A stretch of 64,000 nucleotides of DNA from Simmondsia chinensis (taxonomy: Eukaryota > Streptophyta > Magnoliopsida > Caryophyllales > Simmondsiaceae): positions 30,393,438 through 30,457,437 of the forward strand of contig JAGTTD010000001.1 of assembly GCA_018398585.1 (NCBI GenBank). The letters run 5' to 3'. Below, piece after piece: positions 21,702 through 32,006 of this stretch. The translations under genes were made by a program, and so were the position numbers. The notes beneath the pieces were generated by a model. That model saw only the letters and a program-made list of their open reading frames with translations. It did not search any database and had not been told where the DNA came from. Position 1 is the first letter of the stretch. The number at the start of each line of letters is the position of its first letter.

Positions 21702-22604
21702 TGTGTCTCAAATTTTTTATATTTTATGCCCCACTTCCATGACATATTCGACTATTGCACCTACATTTTATTGCAATTTGCATATATTTAGCCTTGGAGC
21801 GCAACGAGCAAAGGCAACTTGAAAAGTGTCGAAGAACGAGCTAAAACGGACAAATTTGAAGACTATTTTGAGAAACCCAACCACGTGTGGAAAAAGCACC
21901 CATTGGGTTAAGATTCGACTTTCAAATCTCGCATTTTTAGATCCCCTGACAATGGGTCTTTAATTAGGTTGTGAAGTAGTCTCCTAGGGCACACCATGCA
22001 GCTTTATAAATAGGGGAGGATGACCTAGTTTTTTCCCACTTGTTGCTCTCCATTCACTTAGCCTCCCTCTTTGAACCACAAAGAGAGACCCAATTGTCAT
22101 GAAGGCAAATCAAATTCAATGTTAATAGCAAAATCCCATGTCATATTTTCTATTCTCCTCCTTCCCCAAGCCATCAAGAGAGATTGGGATTTTCTCAAAG
22201 ACTGAAGTGCCAGTGGTCAGAGTACCGAGGATCAAAGCAAGAGTCAAGTCAACATCGATTGAGGGAGTCTTCAATCCATGGTTTTGTCGTCTCTTTTTCT
22301 TTTGAATTTCTGATGTATAAAACTTTTATGGAGGAGTAGACTCTTAGTTTTGGGGTGAAGGATGAGCAGTTGTCTAGATCCCAGATTTATATTTTATGTG
22401 AGATAATGACTTTTGTTACACTACTTTTGCACCCCCATGGGGAGTTTTATTTTTAAGATTGGGTTTCTCATTATGTGCTTGTAGCCATGCTTTGATTTCC
22501 AATCTTATTCGCATGTTGTCCTGTACTTGTAGCCTAGACTGTAGTATAACATGTTCTTCATGAGTGGTCAAAGTTGAGGTTGTACCCAATCCTGAACACA
22601 ATGT
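21702..22604 (+). repeat. Element Y 3' LTR, truncated
   Basis: It follows the purine tract and matches 18566-19400 ('TATTTTATGCCCCACTTCCA', 'ACTTGAAAAGTG', 'GTAGTATAACATGTTCTTCA'). It stops at 'AATCCTGAACACAATGT', where the other copies continue. About 500 bases are missing. Confidence 0.8.
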
Positions 22605-23636
22605 TGTAGAAATAAACCAGCAAAATACGCAATTTACAGGGCACTGTTGTGGTATATTGTAGAAAAAAATGCAGCAAAAATACAATATAAAACACCAATA
22701 AAATCGCAGCAATATTAGATGGAACTACAGAAATAAACGCAGCGGAAAACAGTGAAAACAACAGCTAAAAATAGCAGTAAATTAGCGAGAAATATTGTAA
22801 AATTTAGCAAAAAACTATAGTAAAATAACAATAAAAATTCTATTACCTTGCAACCAAAAGTTTTTGCGCAGGATTTTAGCGAAAATATCTAAATATAGCA
22901 ATCAAATAGTACTGAAAAGTGGAGAAAAGGATTAGAATAACGAACATACTGTGCCGTGAGAAATACCACTATCCTAAAAGGCGATTTCTCCACTGCTCGG
23001 TGAAAACAGCTGTATTGGTGGCCGTCCTCTAGGATTAACATGGTCCGATTATTAACGTGCATTCATTAATCGACGAGTAGAAGAGCCAAAGAACCTTACC
23101 CAAGTATTTTGAGATAGAGATGGTGGAACTAAGCAGAAGGGAGAAGAAGAATTTAAAGAATAGTTGTTTTTCTTATAAAGAATTGAACCAAGCCCATATG
23201 TGTATTTATAGTACCAGGAAAAGGAGGTGATCGGTGCAAATTGCCAGTGGCTAATGAATTGCTACAATTGAAATTCTAACAGCTATATTTTGTTTCAATT
23301 TGCAGCAATTAAATAAACAAAATGATTGAGTAATGAATATCACCAGCTAATTCGATTTTGATTAGACCCAATTCAGCAACGGCTAGTAATGGCTTTTGCA
23401 ATTATTTTCCAAAATAAGTATATGCGATACTGAAAAGATCGTCCACTCCCATGCCTGAACTTGGCACAGCTGCTGTGCGGCGTGCGCATGTGGGGTATCC
23501 ACCATTCTTTCACCCTTAACTTAATTCAAAGGATTGAATAACATATATCTATTTAAATCCAAACAAACTCTCCTCTTTTTCCTATGTTGGGTGTGGCCTT
23601 ATTTTGCCCGTATCCTTTTTCTTACAATCCCCCACA
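22605..23636 (-). repeat. Copia-C 3' LTR
   Basis: It runs TGTAGAAATAAACC to CTTTTTCTTACA and matches 37533-38577 along its length, for example 'AAAGGATTAGAATAACGAA', 'GGATTAACATGGTCCGA' and 'AACTAAGCAGAAGGGAGAAG'. Differences are frequent, so the insertion is not recent. Confidence 0.9.
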
Positions 23637-23652
23637 AAGGATACAAGCGAAA
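23637..23652 (-). other. Copia-C polypurine tract
   Basis: On the minus strand CCTTTGTGGGGGAT ends exactly at the LTR start TGTAAG. Confidence 0.8.
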
Positions 23653-24437
23653 GAGATGAAAGGAAAAATTTGTGCTAAGGGAGCCAGTTTTTAAGTGCCG
23701 ATGTCTTGCTACTTGAATTACCATCTAGTGTAACCCAAGTTTAGGACCAACATCTTGCAAGTGACTTTCGTCCTGAACCTCACAAGGGGTTGTATAGTCC
23801 TCCATACACATTCCAAACTCCATATCTCGGCAACTCCTGCGATTTGGTGTGTTTTATCAGCCATGTGCTCATCCTCGATATTCATAAGCATTTTGGAAGA
23901 CAAGTCCTAAACCTTCATAGGGAGCGGCCACAGTCTCACACCTATATAGGTGGATCCCATCAAGTGTGTGTTATCACACACCACCAAACATATGGATATG
24001 CGTCCATTAAGAGCTAAAGCTCAACCGTATCCCTTGGTAACATACAGACAGTGTCCATCAAGTGCAAGCCTTGCTTCCACCACCAAACATGTGGCTATAG
24101 ACTTGTCTCTACTTTGTCATACCATAGGGAGGGACAACATAAAACATAATGCATTCCTTGAATGAAACTACGACTTTTCGCATTGAACCTATAAAGATCA
24201 GATTGGATACATCACAGTCTCTATATGAATAAATTGTGATGTACCCAACCTGGTCTTTAACAGGTTCAATGTGAAAAGTCATAGCTCCATTCAAGGAATG
24301 CATTGTGTTTTATGTTTAATTGTCTGTATTCATTCATGCCACGCATGACATCTAGGCCCTACATACTTCCTTGCATGCTCCTTATATGCTCCCTTCATGC
24401 TCTTTATATAGGTCCTTTATAACCTCTTAAGTATCAG
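23653..24437 (-). other. Copia-C 3' non-coding region with a hairpin-forming inverted repeat
   Basis: About 800 bases separate the end of pol from the polypurine tract and hold no convincing ORF. At 24136-24316 lies a 181-bp inverted repeat with ~85-bp arms: left 'GCATTCCTTGAATGAAACTA', right the complement of 'GCATTCCTTGAATGGAGCTA', about four fifths identical, with a short central spacer around 24222-24232. It could be a MITE or a structural part of the element. No flanking target duplication was visible. Confidence 0.65.
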
Positions 24438-24576
24438 GTTGGGGATCCTCTGAAACAGTCTCTCGTCAAACTCTCACCCTGATGGGGTAAAGGCTTCGTA
24501 CATCCCATCCCCCAGACCCCACGCAAGCGGGAGCCCTTGTGGCACTCGGCATGTTGTTGTTGTTGTTGTTGTAGAC
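24438..24576 (-). repeat. SINE fragment within Copia-C
   Basis: On the minus strand: a CAA repeat, 'ATGCCGAGTGCCACAAGGGC', 'TCCCGCTTGCGTGGGGTCTG', 'GATGTACGAAGCC' and 'GACTGTTTCAGAGG'. This is the same SINE group as 10560-10720. It lies just downstream of the end of the Copia-C pol frame. Confidence 0.6.
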
Positions 24577-24851
24577 TTTAATCCCATTCCTCGATGTTTC
24601 TACAATCATTATATGACAAAGGCCTTTTGTCAATGGATCCACAAGATTATCTTCAAACTTTACACATCCCAATGATATCACTCCACTTTCCTAACGATCC
24701 TTCATGATCTTATGCCTAAGACGAATGTGTCTTCTCTTGCCATTATAAACATTGTTCTTTGCCACAACTATTGTAGCTTGACTATCATAGTGAAGTGATA
24801 CTGATGGACCTAGAAGCCCCCACAATAGCACATTGCCCAATAAACTTCTTA
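24577..24851 (-). pseudogene. Copia-C RNase H, C-terminal half
   Basis: It reads 'VAKNNVYNGKRRHIRLRHK' and then 'VISLGCVKFEDNLVDPLTKG', the standard end of Copia RNase H (histidine-rich block followed by the 'N-D-P-L-T-K' end). It is separated from its N-terminal half (29306-29526) by Gypsy-2, and the two halves meet at the GCCAC duplication. Confidence 0.85.
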
Positions 24852-24856
24852 GCCAC

Positions 24857-25162
24857 TGTTAAGGTTCCAAATCAAATTGGAGCCAAAACGTGAGAGGATT
24901 AGGGTTTGAAGAGAGGTAAGATGAGAAAGAGAAATGATACGATTGATTAGATTTTTATTGAAGGAATCACAATTACACTCTAGCAAGCTTATTATACTTG
25001 AACTAGATACAACATCCATTTGATGCTCTATAGCCGACTTTAACTAACTCAAAGCTAATTTGGCGCCACGGCCAACAAAACAATTTGAACCATACAAGAA
25101 GCAAGTATTTCAATGGTACTTTGAGACAATCAATTAAACCAACAAAAATCACAAACATAATA
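24857..25162 (-). repeat. Gypsy-2 3' LTR
   Basis: It runs TGTTAAGGTTCC to CATAATA on the plus strand and matches 28948-29300 apart from one ~47-bp gap. The purine tract AAGAGGAAGGGAT on the minus strand (25163-25175) adjoins it. Confidence 0.9.
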
Positions 25163-25191
25163 ATCCCTTCCTCTTGAAAACATTCTTGTCC

Positions 25192-25698
25192 TCAAGAAAG
25201 GAAGCTAGGAAATTGGCTCTCTAAGAAATGTGGTTCTTCCCCTGTTGTATCCTTCCGGCTTAGATTTGTCCATTGCACTAGAACTTCATTGAATCTCCTC
25301 CCCTTGAGTTGCCTTGTCCTGAATTCCAACACTGCAGCAGGTTGTAGCAGCAATGATCCATTGGGACTAGCTTCAAGAGGTTGAGAGGAACTCGTATGAC
25401 CTTTCTTCACTTGTTTTTTTAGAAGTGAAACATGAAAAACAGGGTGAATAAAAGAATTTGGAGGCAATTCCAGCTTATAAGCAACCTTGCCAATCTTTTC
25501 TGGGATCTTATATGGCCTAAAGTACCTCGCACACAGCTTCACATTTCTCCTTACAGCCGCAGTGGACTGCCTATATGGTTGGCGCTTTAAGTATACCACA
25601 TCTCCCACGTCAAAGTTTCTGTCCACCCTCTTCTTATCTGCATAAAGTTTAATTCTGGCCTGAGCTTGATGGAGGTTATGTTTCAATGACTGTATCAA
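25192..25698 (-). pseudogene. Gypsy-2 integrase C-terminus and chromodomain
   Basis: An open stretch of 168 codons. It starts in the integrase C-terminal domain ('LYADKKRVDRNFDVGDVVYL', 'RPYKIPEKIGKVAYKLELPP', 'HPVFHVSLLKKQV') and ends with 'VLEFRTRQLKGRRFNEVLVQ' and 'EEPHFLESQFPSF', a chromodomain-type fold (strand, VLVQW, acidic helix). In chromoviruses this tail targets integration to particular chromatin. It is joined upstream to the integrase core across a stop near 25708 (TAG for an expected CAG). Confidence 0.85.
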
Positions 25699-26670
25699 CT
25701 GTAGCCTCTGCTATACTAATTCAGTAACCTCTGGAACTGATGAAACCATTCCTTGAAGCATCAAAGGTGTAGGGGGATCATAACCACACAAGGCCTTGAA
25801 AGGAGTAGTCCCAATTGAGACATGTGCATAACTGTTATACCAATATTTAGCCAGAGATAACCACCTAACCCACACCTTGGGATGATTAAACACCATACTT
25901 TTGAGCTATTGTTCCAAGCATTGATTGACTCTTTCGGTTTTCCCATCAGTCTGTGGATGGTAAGAAGAACTACGAGCCAATGTAGTCCCCAACAAGTTAA
26001 GCAATTCTTTCAAAAATTGACATGCAAAGAGATTATCTCGATCTGAAACTATGGATTGAGGCAACCCATGAAGTTTGTAAATGTTGTCAAGGAAGCTTCT
26101 TGCCAACGTTTCAGCTGTCACTGGTCTAGCCAAGTCTACAAAGTGGCTAAACTTAGTGAATCGATCAACAATTACCCGTATGACTTCCTTGCCCTCTAAT
26201 CTTGACAAGCCTTCAATAAAGTCCATGCTTATATTTTGCCAATACCCGCTATCACCAAATTTGGCCTGTTGACAAGTCTCACAAGTTTGAACGAAGTCCT
26301 TTACTGCCTTCTTCATTCCAGACCAACTAAAATAGGCTTTGAGCCTGTGATAGGTACCATCCAGCCCTGAATGTCCACCCCAAGCAGAATCATGTGAAGC
26401 AGAGATAATTTGTTGCCCGAGATCAGTGGAAGTCCTAATGTATAGCTTGCCATTCAATCTGATGATTCCTTTTACAACTGACACATCTGCATAAGAAGCC
26501 GGATTATTGATCTTGCCAATGCTAAATGCAGCTATACATTCTTGTGCAAAAGTGTCCTCCTCGTAGGACTTATATACTTCACCAATCCAGGCTGGAGAAA
26601 TCTCTGAAATTGAACCACAAGAACCTTGCTCACAGTCCTCTAACCTGCGTGATAATGCATCTGCAGCCAA
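25699..26670 (-). pseudogene. Gypsy-2 integrase zinc domain and catalytic core
   Basis: The 254-codon open part starts with the end of RNase H (AADALSRR), then the zinc domain with 'SHDSAWGGHSGLDGTYHRLK' and 'CETCQQAK' (HHCC pattern present). The DDE core shows 'NISMDFIEGLSRLEGKEVI', 'PQSIVSDRDNLF' and 'HPQTDGKTERVNQCLEQ', so all three catalytic residues remain. A stop (TAG) at the following codon breaks it before 'LKSMVFNHPKVW' and 'GTTPFKALCGYDPP'. This is the most intact enzyme domain in the window. Confidence 0.88.
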
Positions 26671-27745
26671 ATTCTATTTGCCTTTCCTGTACTCAATCAC
26701 ATAGTTGAGCCCCAACATCTTTAGCAGTCCTTTCCTCCTAATTCTAGTGACAATCCTTTGCTCAAGTAGATATTTCAGACTTTGATGGTCTATTTTGATG
26801 AAAAAATGATGCCCATCTAGATAGTGTCTCCATTTATCCACTGCTAAAGGAATGGCAAGATATTCTTTCTCAGAGACAGATAGTTCTTGATGTTTAGGAC
26901 TTAAGGCTCGACTGAGGTATGCTATTGGCCTTCAATTTTGAGACAAGACAACCCCAATACTATTCCCGCATGCACCCGTCTCCAATACAAACTCCTCAGG
27001 AAAGTCAGGAATTGCAAGGACTGGTGCTTCACTCATAGCAGTCTTTAAGGCTTCAAATGCTCCCTAAGCTTTATCTGACCATTGGAATGTCTCCCTTTTT
27101 AATAGACCAATTAGAGGCTTGGAAATTGTCCATATGCTGCCGCAAACTTGCGATAATACCCAGTCAATCCCAAGAAACCCCTTAATTGCTTTAATGTCAC
27201 TGGTACAGGCCACTCCCTTATAGCTTGTACCTTAGAAAGATTGGTAGAGACTCCTTTATAAGAGATCACATAGCCCAAATAGTCCAGCTAAGTCTGAGCA
27301 AAAGAGCACTTAGACAACTTTGCATACAACTGATGATTGCTCATGACCAAGGACACTTCTTTCAAATGCTTCAGATGATCATCAAGAGATGAGCTATAAA
27401 CCAGAATGTCATCGAAAAATACCAAGACCAACCTCCTCAAGAACTAGTTGAACACATCATTCATCAAAGCTTGAAATGTGGCTGGAGCATTGGTTAAACC
27501 AAAAGGCATAACCCCAAACTCAAAGTGCGCATGGTGAGTTCTGATAGCTTTCTAATACACATCCTGCTCTAGCACCGTTATCTGATGGTAGCATTGCCTT
27601 AGGTCCAACTTAGAAAAGACTTATGCACCATGTAACTTATCCAACATATCATCAATGACAGGAACGAGGAACTTGTCTTTCACAGTCATTGAGTTAAGCT
27701 ATCTATAGTCTATACACATCCTTGCTGAGCCATCTTTTTTCTTCA
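26671..27745 (-). pseudogene. Gypsy-2 RNase H and reverse transcriptase palm
   Basis: There is no long ORF, but the minus strand reads 'LVLVFFDDILVYSS' (about 27390-27430) with an intact catalytic DD, after a stop where 'FNQFLRR' is expected (CAG to TAG). It then reads '[19 protein letters not shown]' (about 26945-27000), where the RNase H catalytic aspartate of ETDA is glycine. Further blocks are 'PIAYLSRALSPKHQELSVSE' and 'LAIPLAVDKWRHYL'. Several C-to-T type stops break the frame. Confidence 0.8.
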
Positions 27746-28027
27746 CTAATATGACAGGGGGCCGAAAGGGTTGTGACTCTGCTTTACGAAGCTTATCTTA
27801 AGAAATTCATCAACCTGCCTCTCAATTTCTGTTTTCTGAGAATGAGGATACTTGTAGGGCCTTAACTTCACTGGCTCAGAGCTAGACTTAAGGGGAATTG
27901 CATGATCTAGACTTCTTTTGGGGGATAATGTCTTAGGCTGCTCAAACAAATCTTTAAATTCCTCAATTAATGTCTTAATCTCAGGTTGAGCAATGCTGTT
28001 CATGTTAGTGGAGGATATTGTAAACAA
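27746..28027 (-). pseudogene. Gypsy-2 reverse transcriptase N-terminal part
   Basis: It reads 'LIEEFKDLFEQPKTLSPKRS', 'DHAIPLKSSSEPVKLRPYKY' and 'QKTEIERQVDEFLKISFVKQ', the lead-in to RT that is also seen in Gypsy-1 at about 5380-5570. The frame is lost at the 'SPVILVKKKDGS' block. Confidence 0.85.
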
Positions 28028-28598
28028 TTGTCCTACCCACTAAATAGCACACTTACTGAATCCTTTCTTCAATTTATTGCCCTTCATCAATTATAGCTGA
28101 GCTTGATCTTCCATTCCTTGCAGAGTGATCTTGGATTCATCAATTATAGCTGAGCTTGATCTTCCATTCCTTGCAGAGTGATCTTGGATCCTTGTACCTC
28201 AAAAGGCACTATCAGCTTAGCAAAATCAAAGAGCACAAGACTGAAAGTTCTCATCCAATCCACTCCTAGAACCTTGTCACAGCCACCCAAGGACAATATT
28301 CTGAAGTCATACTCGAATTTATGGTCCTACATCAACCACTGAAATCCCTGGCACTTGTTTTGAGTTAAGGCTGAATTGCCATCAGCCAAAGTCACTGCTA
28401 ATGGATGTGTCTTGATCACTTCATGCCCAAACTTATCTGATGGCGAGAAACAACTGATTGGCTGGTAGCAAAAGTTATGGAATAGGAGCCACATTCTTCC
28501 TCCTAAATTAATTGCTGATTTCAGCCATCTTTTCTTCAAACCTTTGCATTTGCTGATTCAACTAATTTGCCATTTTTTTCTTTGAACTCCTGTGCTTG
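28028..28598 (-). pseudogene. Gypsy-2 protease remnant and spacer, with a perfect 53-bp tandem duplication
   Basis: The part 28327-28539 ends in 'HEVIKTHPLAVTLADGNSAL', the C-terminal part of the protease; the catalytic DSG segment is not visible. The 53-bp unit TTCATCAATTATAGCTGAGC... occurs twice without a difference at 28083-28135 and 28136-28188, in the linker to RT. Upstream the sequence jumps to the gag N-terminus, so the gag core, zinc knuckle and protease active site are deleted. Confidence 0.75.
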
Positions 28599-28910
28599 CT
28601 AATTAATCCAATCATAAATCTTCACTTCAACTTGCTGAGCATGCTGAATAAATCGTTCATTAAACTTCTGATCCAGATCTCTCATCAATTCACTATGTGA
28701 TTGTCGCGTCATTTCACTATGTGATTGCTGCCACTGCGCAAACATTTCTTTCATCTGCAAGTTCAGTTGATTTGTAGTAACAAATCCTTGGTCTATTACA
28801 GTATCAACACCAAAAACCTCTACATAGGATGGGTTTGCAGCAACCCTGGCTGTTCCAGACCTCGTTGTAACACCACTAGCCATAATTCTCAATTCTTGCA
28901 ACATAATCAA
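28599..28910 (-). pseudogene. Gypsy-2 gag N-terminus
   Basis: The likely start is the internal methionine of 'MASGVTTRSGTARVAANPSY'. It continues with a charged, coiled-coil-like region (SHSEMTRQSHSELMRDLDQK). The gag core PFDG...W motif and zinc knuckle found in Gypsy-1 and Gypsy-3 are absent. The N-terminus resembles the first ~80 residues of the element N protein in composition and position. Confidence 0.7.
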
Positions 28911-28930
28911 TTCAAAATGATATCCTAAAC

Positions 28931-28947
28931 GAGGCGTTGATACAAAA
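28931..28947 (-). other. Gypsy-2 primer binding site, degenerate tRNA-Met type
   Basis: On the minus strand TTTTGTATCAACGCC corresponds to ATTGGTATCAGAGCC, directly inside the 5' LTR. Confidence 0.7.
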
Positions 28948-29300
28948 TGTTAAGGTTCCAAATCGAATTGGAGCCAAAACGTGAGAGGGTTAGGGTTTGA
29001 AGAGAGGTAAGATGAGAAAGAGAAATGAAGGAGAAAGGAATTAGAGAATTAGATGAGAAGATTGAGAAAATATCACAAAATTGATTAGATTTTTATTGAA
29101 TGAATCACAATTACGCTATAGCAAGCTATTTATACTCGAACTAGATACAACATCCATTTGATGCTCTATAACCGACTTTAGGTAACTCCATGCTAATTTG
29201 ATGCCACAGCTAACAAAACAATTTGAACCAAACAAGCAACAAGTATTTCAATGGAACTTTGATACAATCAATTAAACCAACAAAAATCACAAACATAGTA
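28948..29300 (-). repeat. Gypsy-2 5' LTR
   Basis: It starts TGTTAAGGTTCC on the plus strand and ends CATAGTA, followed by the target duplication GCCAC. It is ~47 bp longer than the 3' LTR. Confidence 0.9.
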
Positions 29301-29526
29301 GCCACTCGGCTTCATGACCTGCCAACTGAAGAGCAAAGAACTCAAATTCCATGGTAAATGTAGCTGTAAAAGATTGCTTAGAGAAATTATGGGATATAGC
29401 ACCTCTAGCTAGTGTTAACACATGTCCACTAGTGGAATTAATTTCATCATTATCAGACACCCAATTGGCCTCACAATATCTTTCTAAAACAGCGGGAAAC
29501 TTTCCAAAGTGAAGTCCCAATGCCAT
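29301..29526 (-). pseudogene. Copia-C RNase H, N-terminal half
   Basis: It reads 'LERYCEANWVSDNDEINSTS', 'SGHVLTLARGAISHNFSKQS' and 'MEFEFFALQLAGHEAEWL'. The first catalytic aspartate (CDANW in the family) is glutamate here (CEANW). The frame runs into Gypsy-2 and resumes at 24851. Confidence 0.85.
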
Positions 29527-30540
29527 AGTTCAGTTTAAATATTTAATGCGTTCCAACGCTCTTGATTAAGATTATGTTTGTATCTACTGAGCCTACTTAT
29601 AGCATACGCTATGTTAGCTCTAGTATTGTTCATCAGAAACATAACACTACCAATTATTTTGGCATACTTAGATTGGCACATAGCAACACCCTTATGTTTA
29701 GTTAAATACACACTGGGATCATAAGTGGTTTTTACAGGATCAGTATTAAACATTTCAAACTCTCCAAGTATCTTCTCAATATAGTGAGACTAGTTTAGGC
29801 TTATGTCTTCCGGAGTTCTCATAATTTTAACTCCTAAAATCACGTCTGCCTCACCCATATCTTTCATATCAAATTTAAAGCATAGAAAGTCTTTTGTTTC
29901 ACTGATAATATTCAAATTCGTGCGAAATATCAGCATATAATCAACATGTAGACAAACTATTACACATCCATTTGAATCAGACTTAGAATACAGGCAAGAA
30001 TCACCATTGCTTATAAGGAAATTATTAGCTACTAATGTGCTATTAAATTTCTCATGCCACTGTTTAGATGCCTGTGTGAGAGCATATAGAGATTTTATAA
30101 GTTTACGATCCTTCTTTTCATTACCAGGAACAACAAAACCCTCAGGTTGTTCCACGTAAATCTCTTAGTCTAGGTCATCGTTAAGAAATGCAGTTTTGAC
30201 ATCCATTTGATGCACTACTAAATCATGAACAGATGCAAGGGCAATCAAGGTTCTAATCATTAGCTATTTTAGCAATAGGTGAATAAGTATCAAAATAGTC
30301 AATCCACTTTTTCTGAGTATAGCCTTTAGCCACTAACCTTGCCTTAAACTTATCTATTGTCCCATCAGCCCTCGTTATCTTCTAAAGGCCCACTTTCAAC
30401 CTATTGGTTTACATCTTCTCAGAAGATCTACCAATTCCCATGTGTGATTGTTTAGGATTGATTCTAGTTCGTTATTAATGGCCTCTTTTCAAAAAGTCAA
30501 ATCAACCGATCTCACAGCCTATCATAGGTTTTGGGGTATT
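29527..30540 (-). pseudogene. Copia-C reverse transcriptase (RVT_2)
   Basis: From right to left: a broken N-terminal part (30160-30540), then 'MEQPEGFVVPGNEKKDRKLI', 'SLYALTQASKQWHEKFN', and the catalytic box 'VIVCLHVDYMLIF', where the family has YVDDMLIF; the second aspartate is tyrosine. Next 'FDMKDMGEADVILGVKIMRT' and, in 29535-29753, 'SKYAKIIGSVMFLMNNTRAN' with 'IAYAISRLSRY', the usual RT-RNase H connector. Confidence 0.85.
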
Positions 30541-30550
30541 CATCTAACAT

Positions 30551-31069
30551 CTAAACGCTTACAATTTCTTCATTTATGGAGTTATCTTCCGTTAGGAAAG
30601 TAGTAACAGAATCAGGTCTAAAGTAGGTTTCTTTCCTAGTTCTTTTACTCTTTCGAATTTCAAGAGTGTCTACATCGTTAGTATTATCATGGTTAATAGT
30701 TACAGTATGAGAAGGTGAACTAGTAGATTGTGCATCGTTAGATTTCAAAGGAAATATATGTTCAAAGAATTCAGCATCTCTAGATTCCATAATGCTACCA
30801 CATGTATATAAATTATTAGATCCTTTGATCAAAAAATGATAAGCAGCAATGTGATGAGCATACCTGATAAAAATAGAATCAACAATCTTAGGTCCGATTT
30901 TACTCTGTTGAAAGTCAGGAAATCCAACCTTGGCTAGACACCCCCACACTTTCAAGTATTTTAGATTAGGCGCATCACTTTTCCTCATTTCATATGGGGT
31001 TTTAACTAGTTTTTTATGAGAAACTCTATTTAGTAAATGACAAGCAGATAATATAGCCTCCCCCCACAT
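30551..31069 (-). pseudogene. Copia-C integrase C-terminal part
   Basis: An open run of 172 codons with '[20 protein letters not shown]', 'TPYEMRKSDAPNLKYLKVWG' and 'CLAKVGFPDFQQSKIGPKIV', the C-terminal integrase region conserved in plant Copia, then the variable linker to RT ending 'SKRTRKETYFRPDSV'. Confidence 0.85.
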
Positions 31070-31532
31070 GTTATCAGGTAGCCCATAACTAAAAGCATAG
31101 CATTCATCATGCTCTTTAAAGTCCTATTTTTCCTTTCTGCGACACCATTAGATTGTGGATAGTAAGGAGGGCTTTGCTCATGTATTGTCCCATTTTCCTC
31201 ACAAAATGTTTCTAGTGAAGTTCGGTCTTATACTCCTCCGGACCTAAATTTTTTTATTTTCCTTCGTAGTCGATTTCTACTTCAGCTTTGTATTTCAAAA
31301 ATATTTCATCTGCATCTTCTTTCGTACTAAGGAGGTATACCATTGAGTATCCAGAGTGATCATCTAAGAAGGTTGTGTTGTATCTTTTTCCACCTCTACT
31401 CATTTGGCTTTTAAAGTCTCCTGAGTTACTATGAATTAGTTCAAGAAGATCTGATTGTCTCTCAATGGACATAAACGGCCTTTTAGCATACTTAGCTTCT
31501 ACTCATATTTCACATTTACTAAAGTTGGCATT
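31070..31532 (-). pseudogene. Copia-C integrase catalytic core
   Basis: 'LLELIHSNSGDFKSQMSRGG' corresponds to the first catalytic block (IHSD); the aspartate is asparagine. 'YNTTFLDDHSGYSMVYLL' follows, and the '[18 protein letters not shown]'-type end is seen near 31130-31180 in another frame. The segment starts where element N is inserted. Confidence 0.8.
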
Positions 31533-31991
31533 TGTTATGATCCGAGAATCGGAGGCATGTTCTCGTGGTGGCTGTGAAGCTGTCCTGCTACTAAGTTGCT
31601 GCTGTTAGCTGTGTTGTGGCTGCCGTTGCTGCTGCATTGTGGTCTTTTGGTGTAGTTGATAGTTGTATTAGTGTGTTGGTATTGTAAGTAGTAGTAAGCT
31701 TGGTTGTGTCATGTAATAAGTGAGTTAGTTAGTGTTATGTTAGTTAGATATTCTTAGTTGATTTAGATACTTTCATTGCTTTAGATCCTATCTTGTAAGT
31801 AGTATAAATAGGAGGCTCCAGTTTGTAATCCAAATAATTTTTGATGAATGAATTGATATCTTTGATATCCTCCCTATTTTCTCATCTCCTTTCCCTTCTT
31901 TCTCTCATCTAAACTCTATATTCTTTCTCATCTTATACTCTCTATATCCCAATCAAGGTTACGATTCAAGAGAAATCCTTGAATCTTAACA
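31533..31991 (+). repeat. Element N 5' LTR
   Basis: It runs TGTTATGATCCGAGA to GAATCTTAACA. A TATA-like box AGTATAAATAGGAGG lies near 31801 and is followed by a CT-rich leader (31865-31950), the same plan as in Gypsy-1 and Gypsy-3. Confidence 0.95.
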
Positions 31992-31993
31992 AT

Positions 31994-32006
31994 TGGTATC
32001 AGAGCC
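31994..32006 (+). other. Element N primer binding site
   Basis: TGGTATCAGAGCC, an undamaged initiator tRNA-Met site two bases after the LTR. Confidence 0.95.

Larger units (their letters stand above)
18566..22604 (+). mobile_element. Element Y: same family as X, plus strand, 3' LTR truncated
   Basis: 5' LTR 18566-~19965, degenerate primer site, non-coding interior, purine tract near 21670-21700 (GAGGACAAATAAGGTGTGGG), and a 3' LTR starting TGTGTCTCAAATT at 21702. The 3' LTR is cut at 22604 where the Copia-C LTR begins. X and Y lie head to head with their 5' LTRs touching. Confidence 0.75.
24857..29300 (-). mobile_element. Gypsy-2: Ty3/Gypsy chromovirus-type element on the minus strand
   Basis: LTRs at 24857-25162 (3') and 28948-29300 (5'), a 5-bp target duplication GCCAC (24852-24856 and 29301-29305), and gene order gag, protease, RT, RNase H, integrase, chromodomain on the minus strand. 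Removing it restores the Copia-C RNase H frame. The integrase and chromodomain parts are the best preserved in the window, while gag lacks its core. The 3' LTR misses about 47 bp present in the 5' LTR (near 24953). Confidence 0.92.

Noticed and set aside
24541..24572. GTT microsatellite that gives a poly-asparagine reading on the minus strand
   Set aside because: It is the CAA-repeat part of a SINE fragment, not a protein repeat or an independent satellite.
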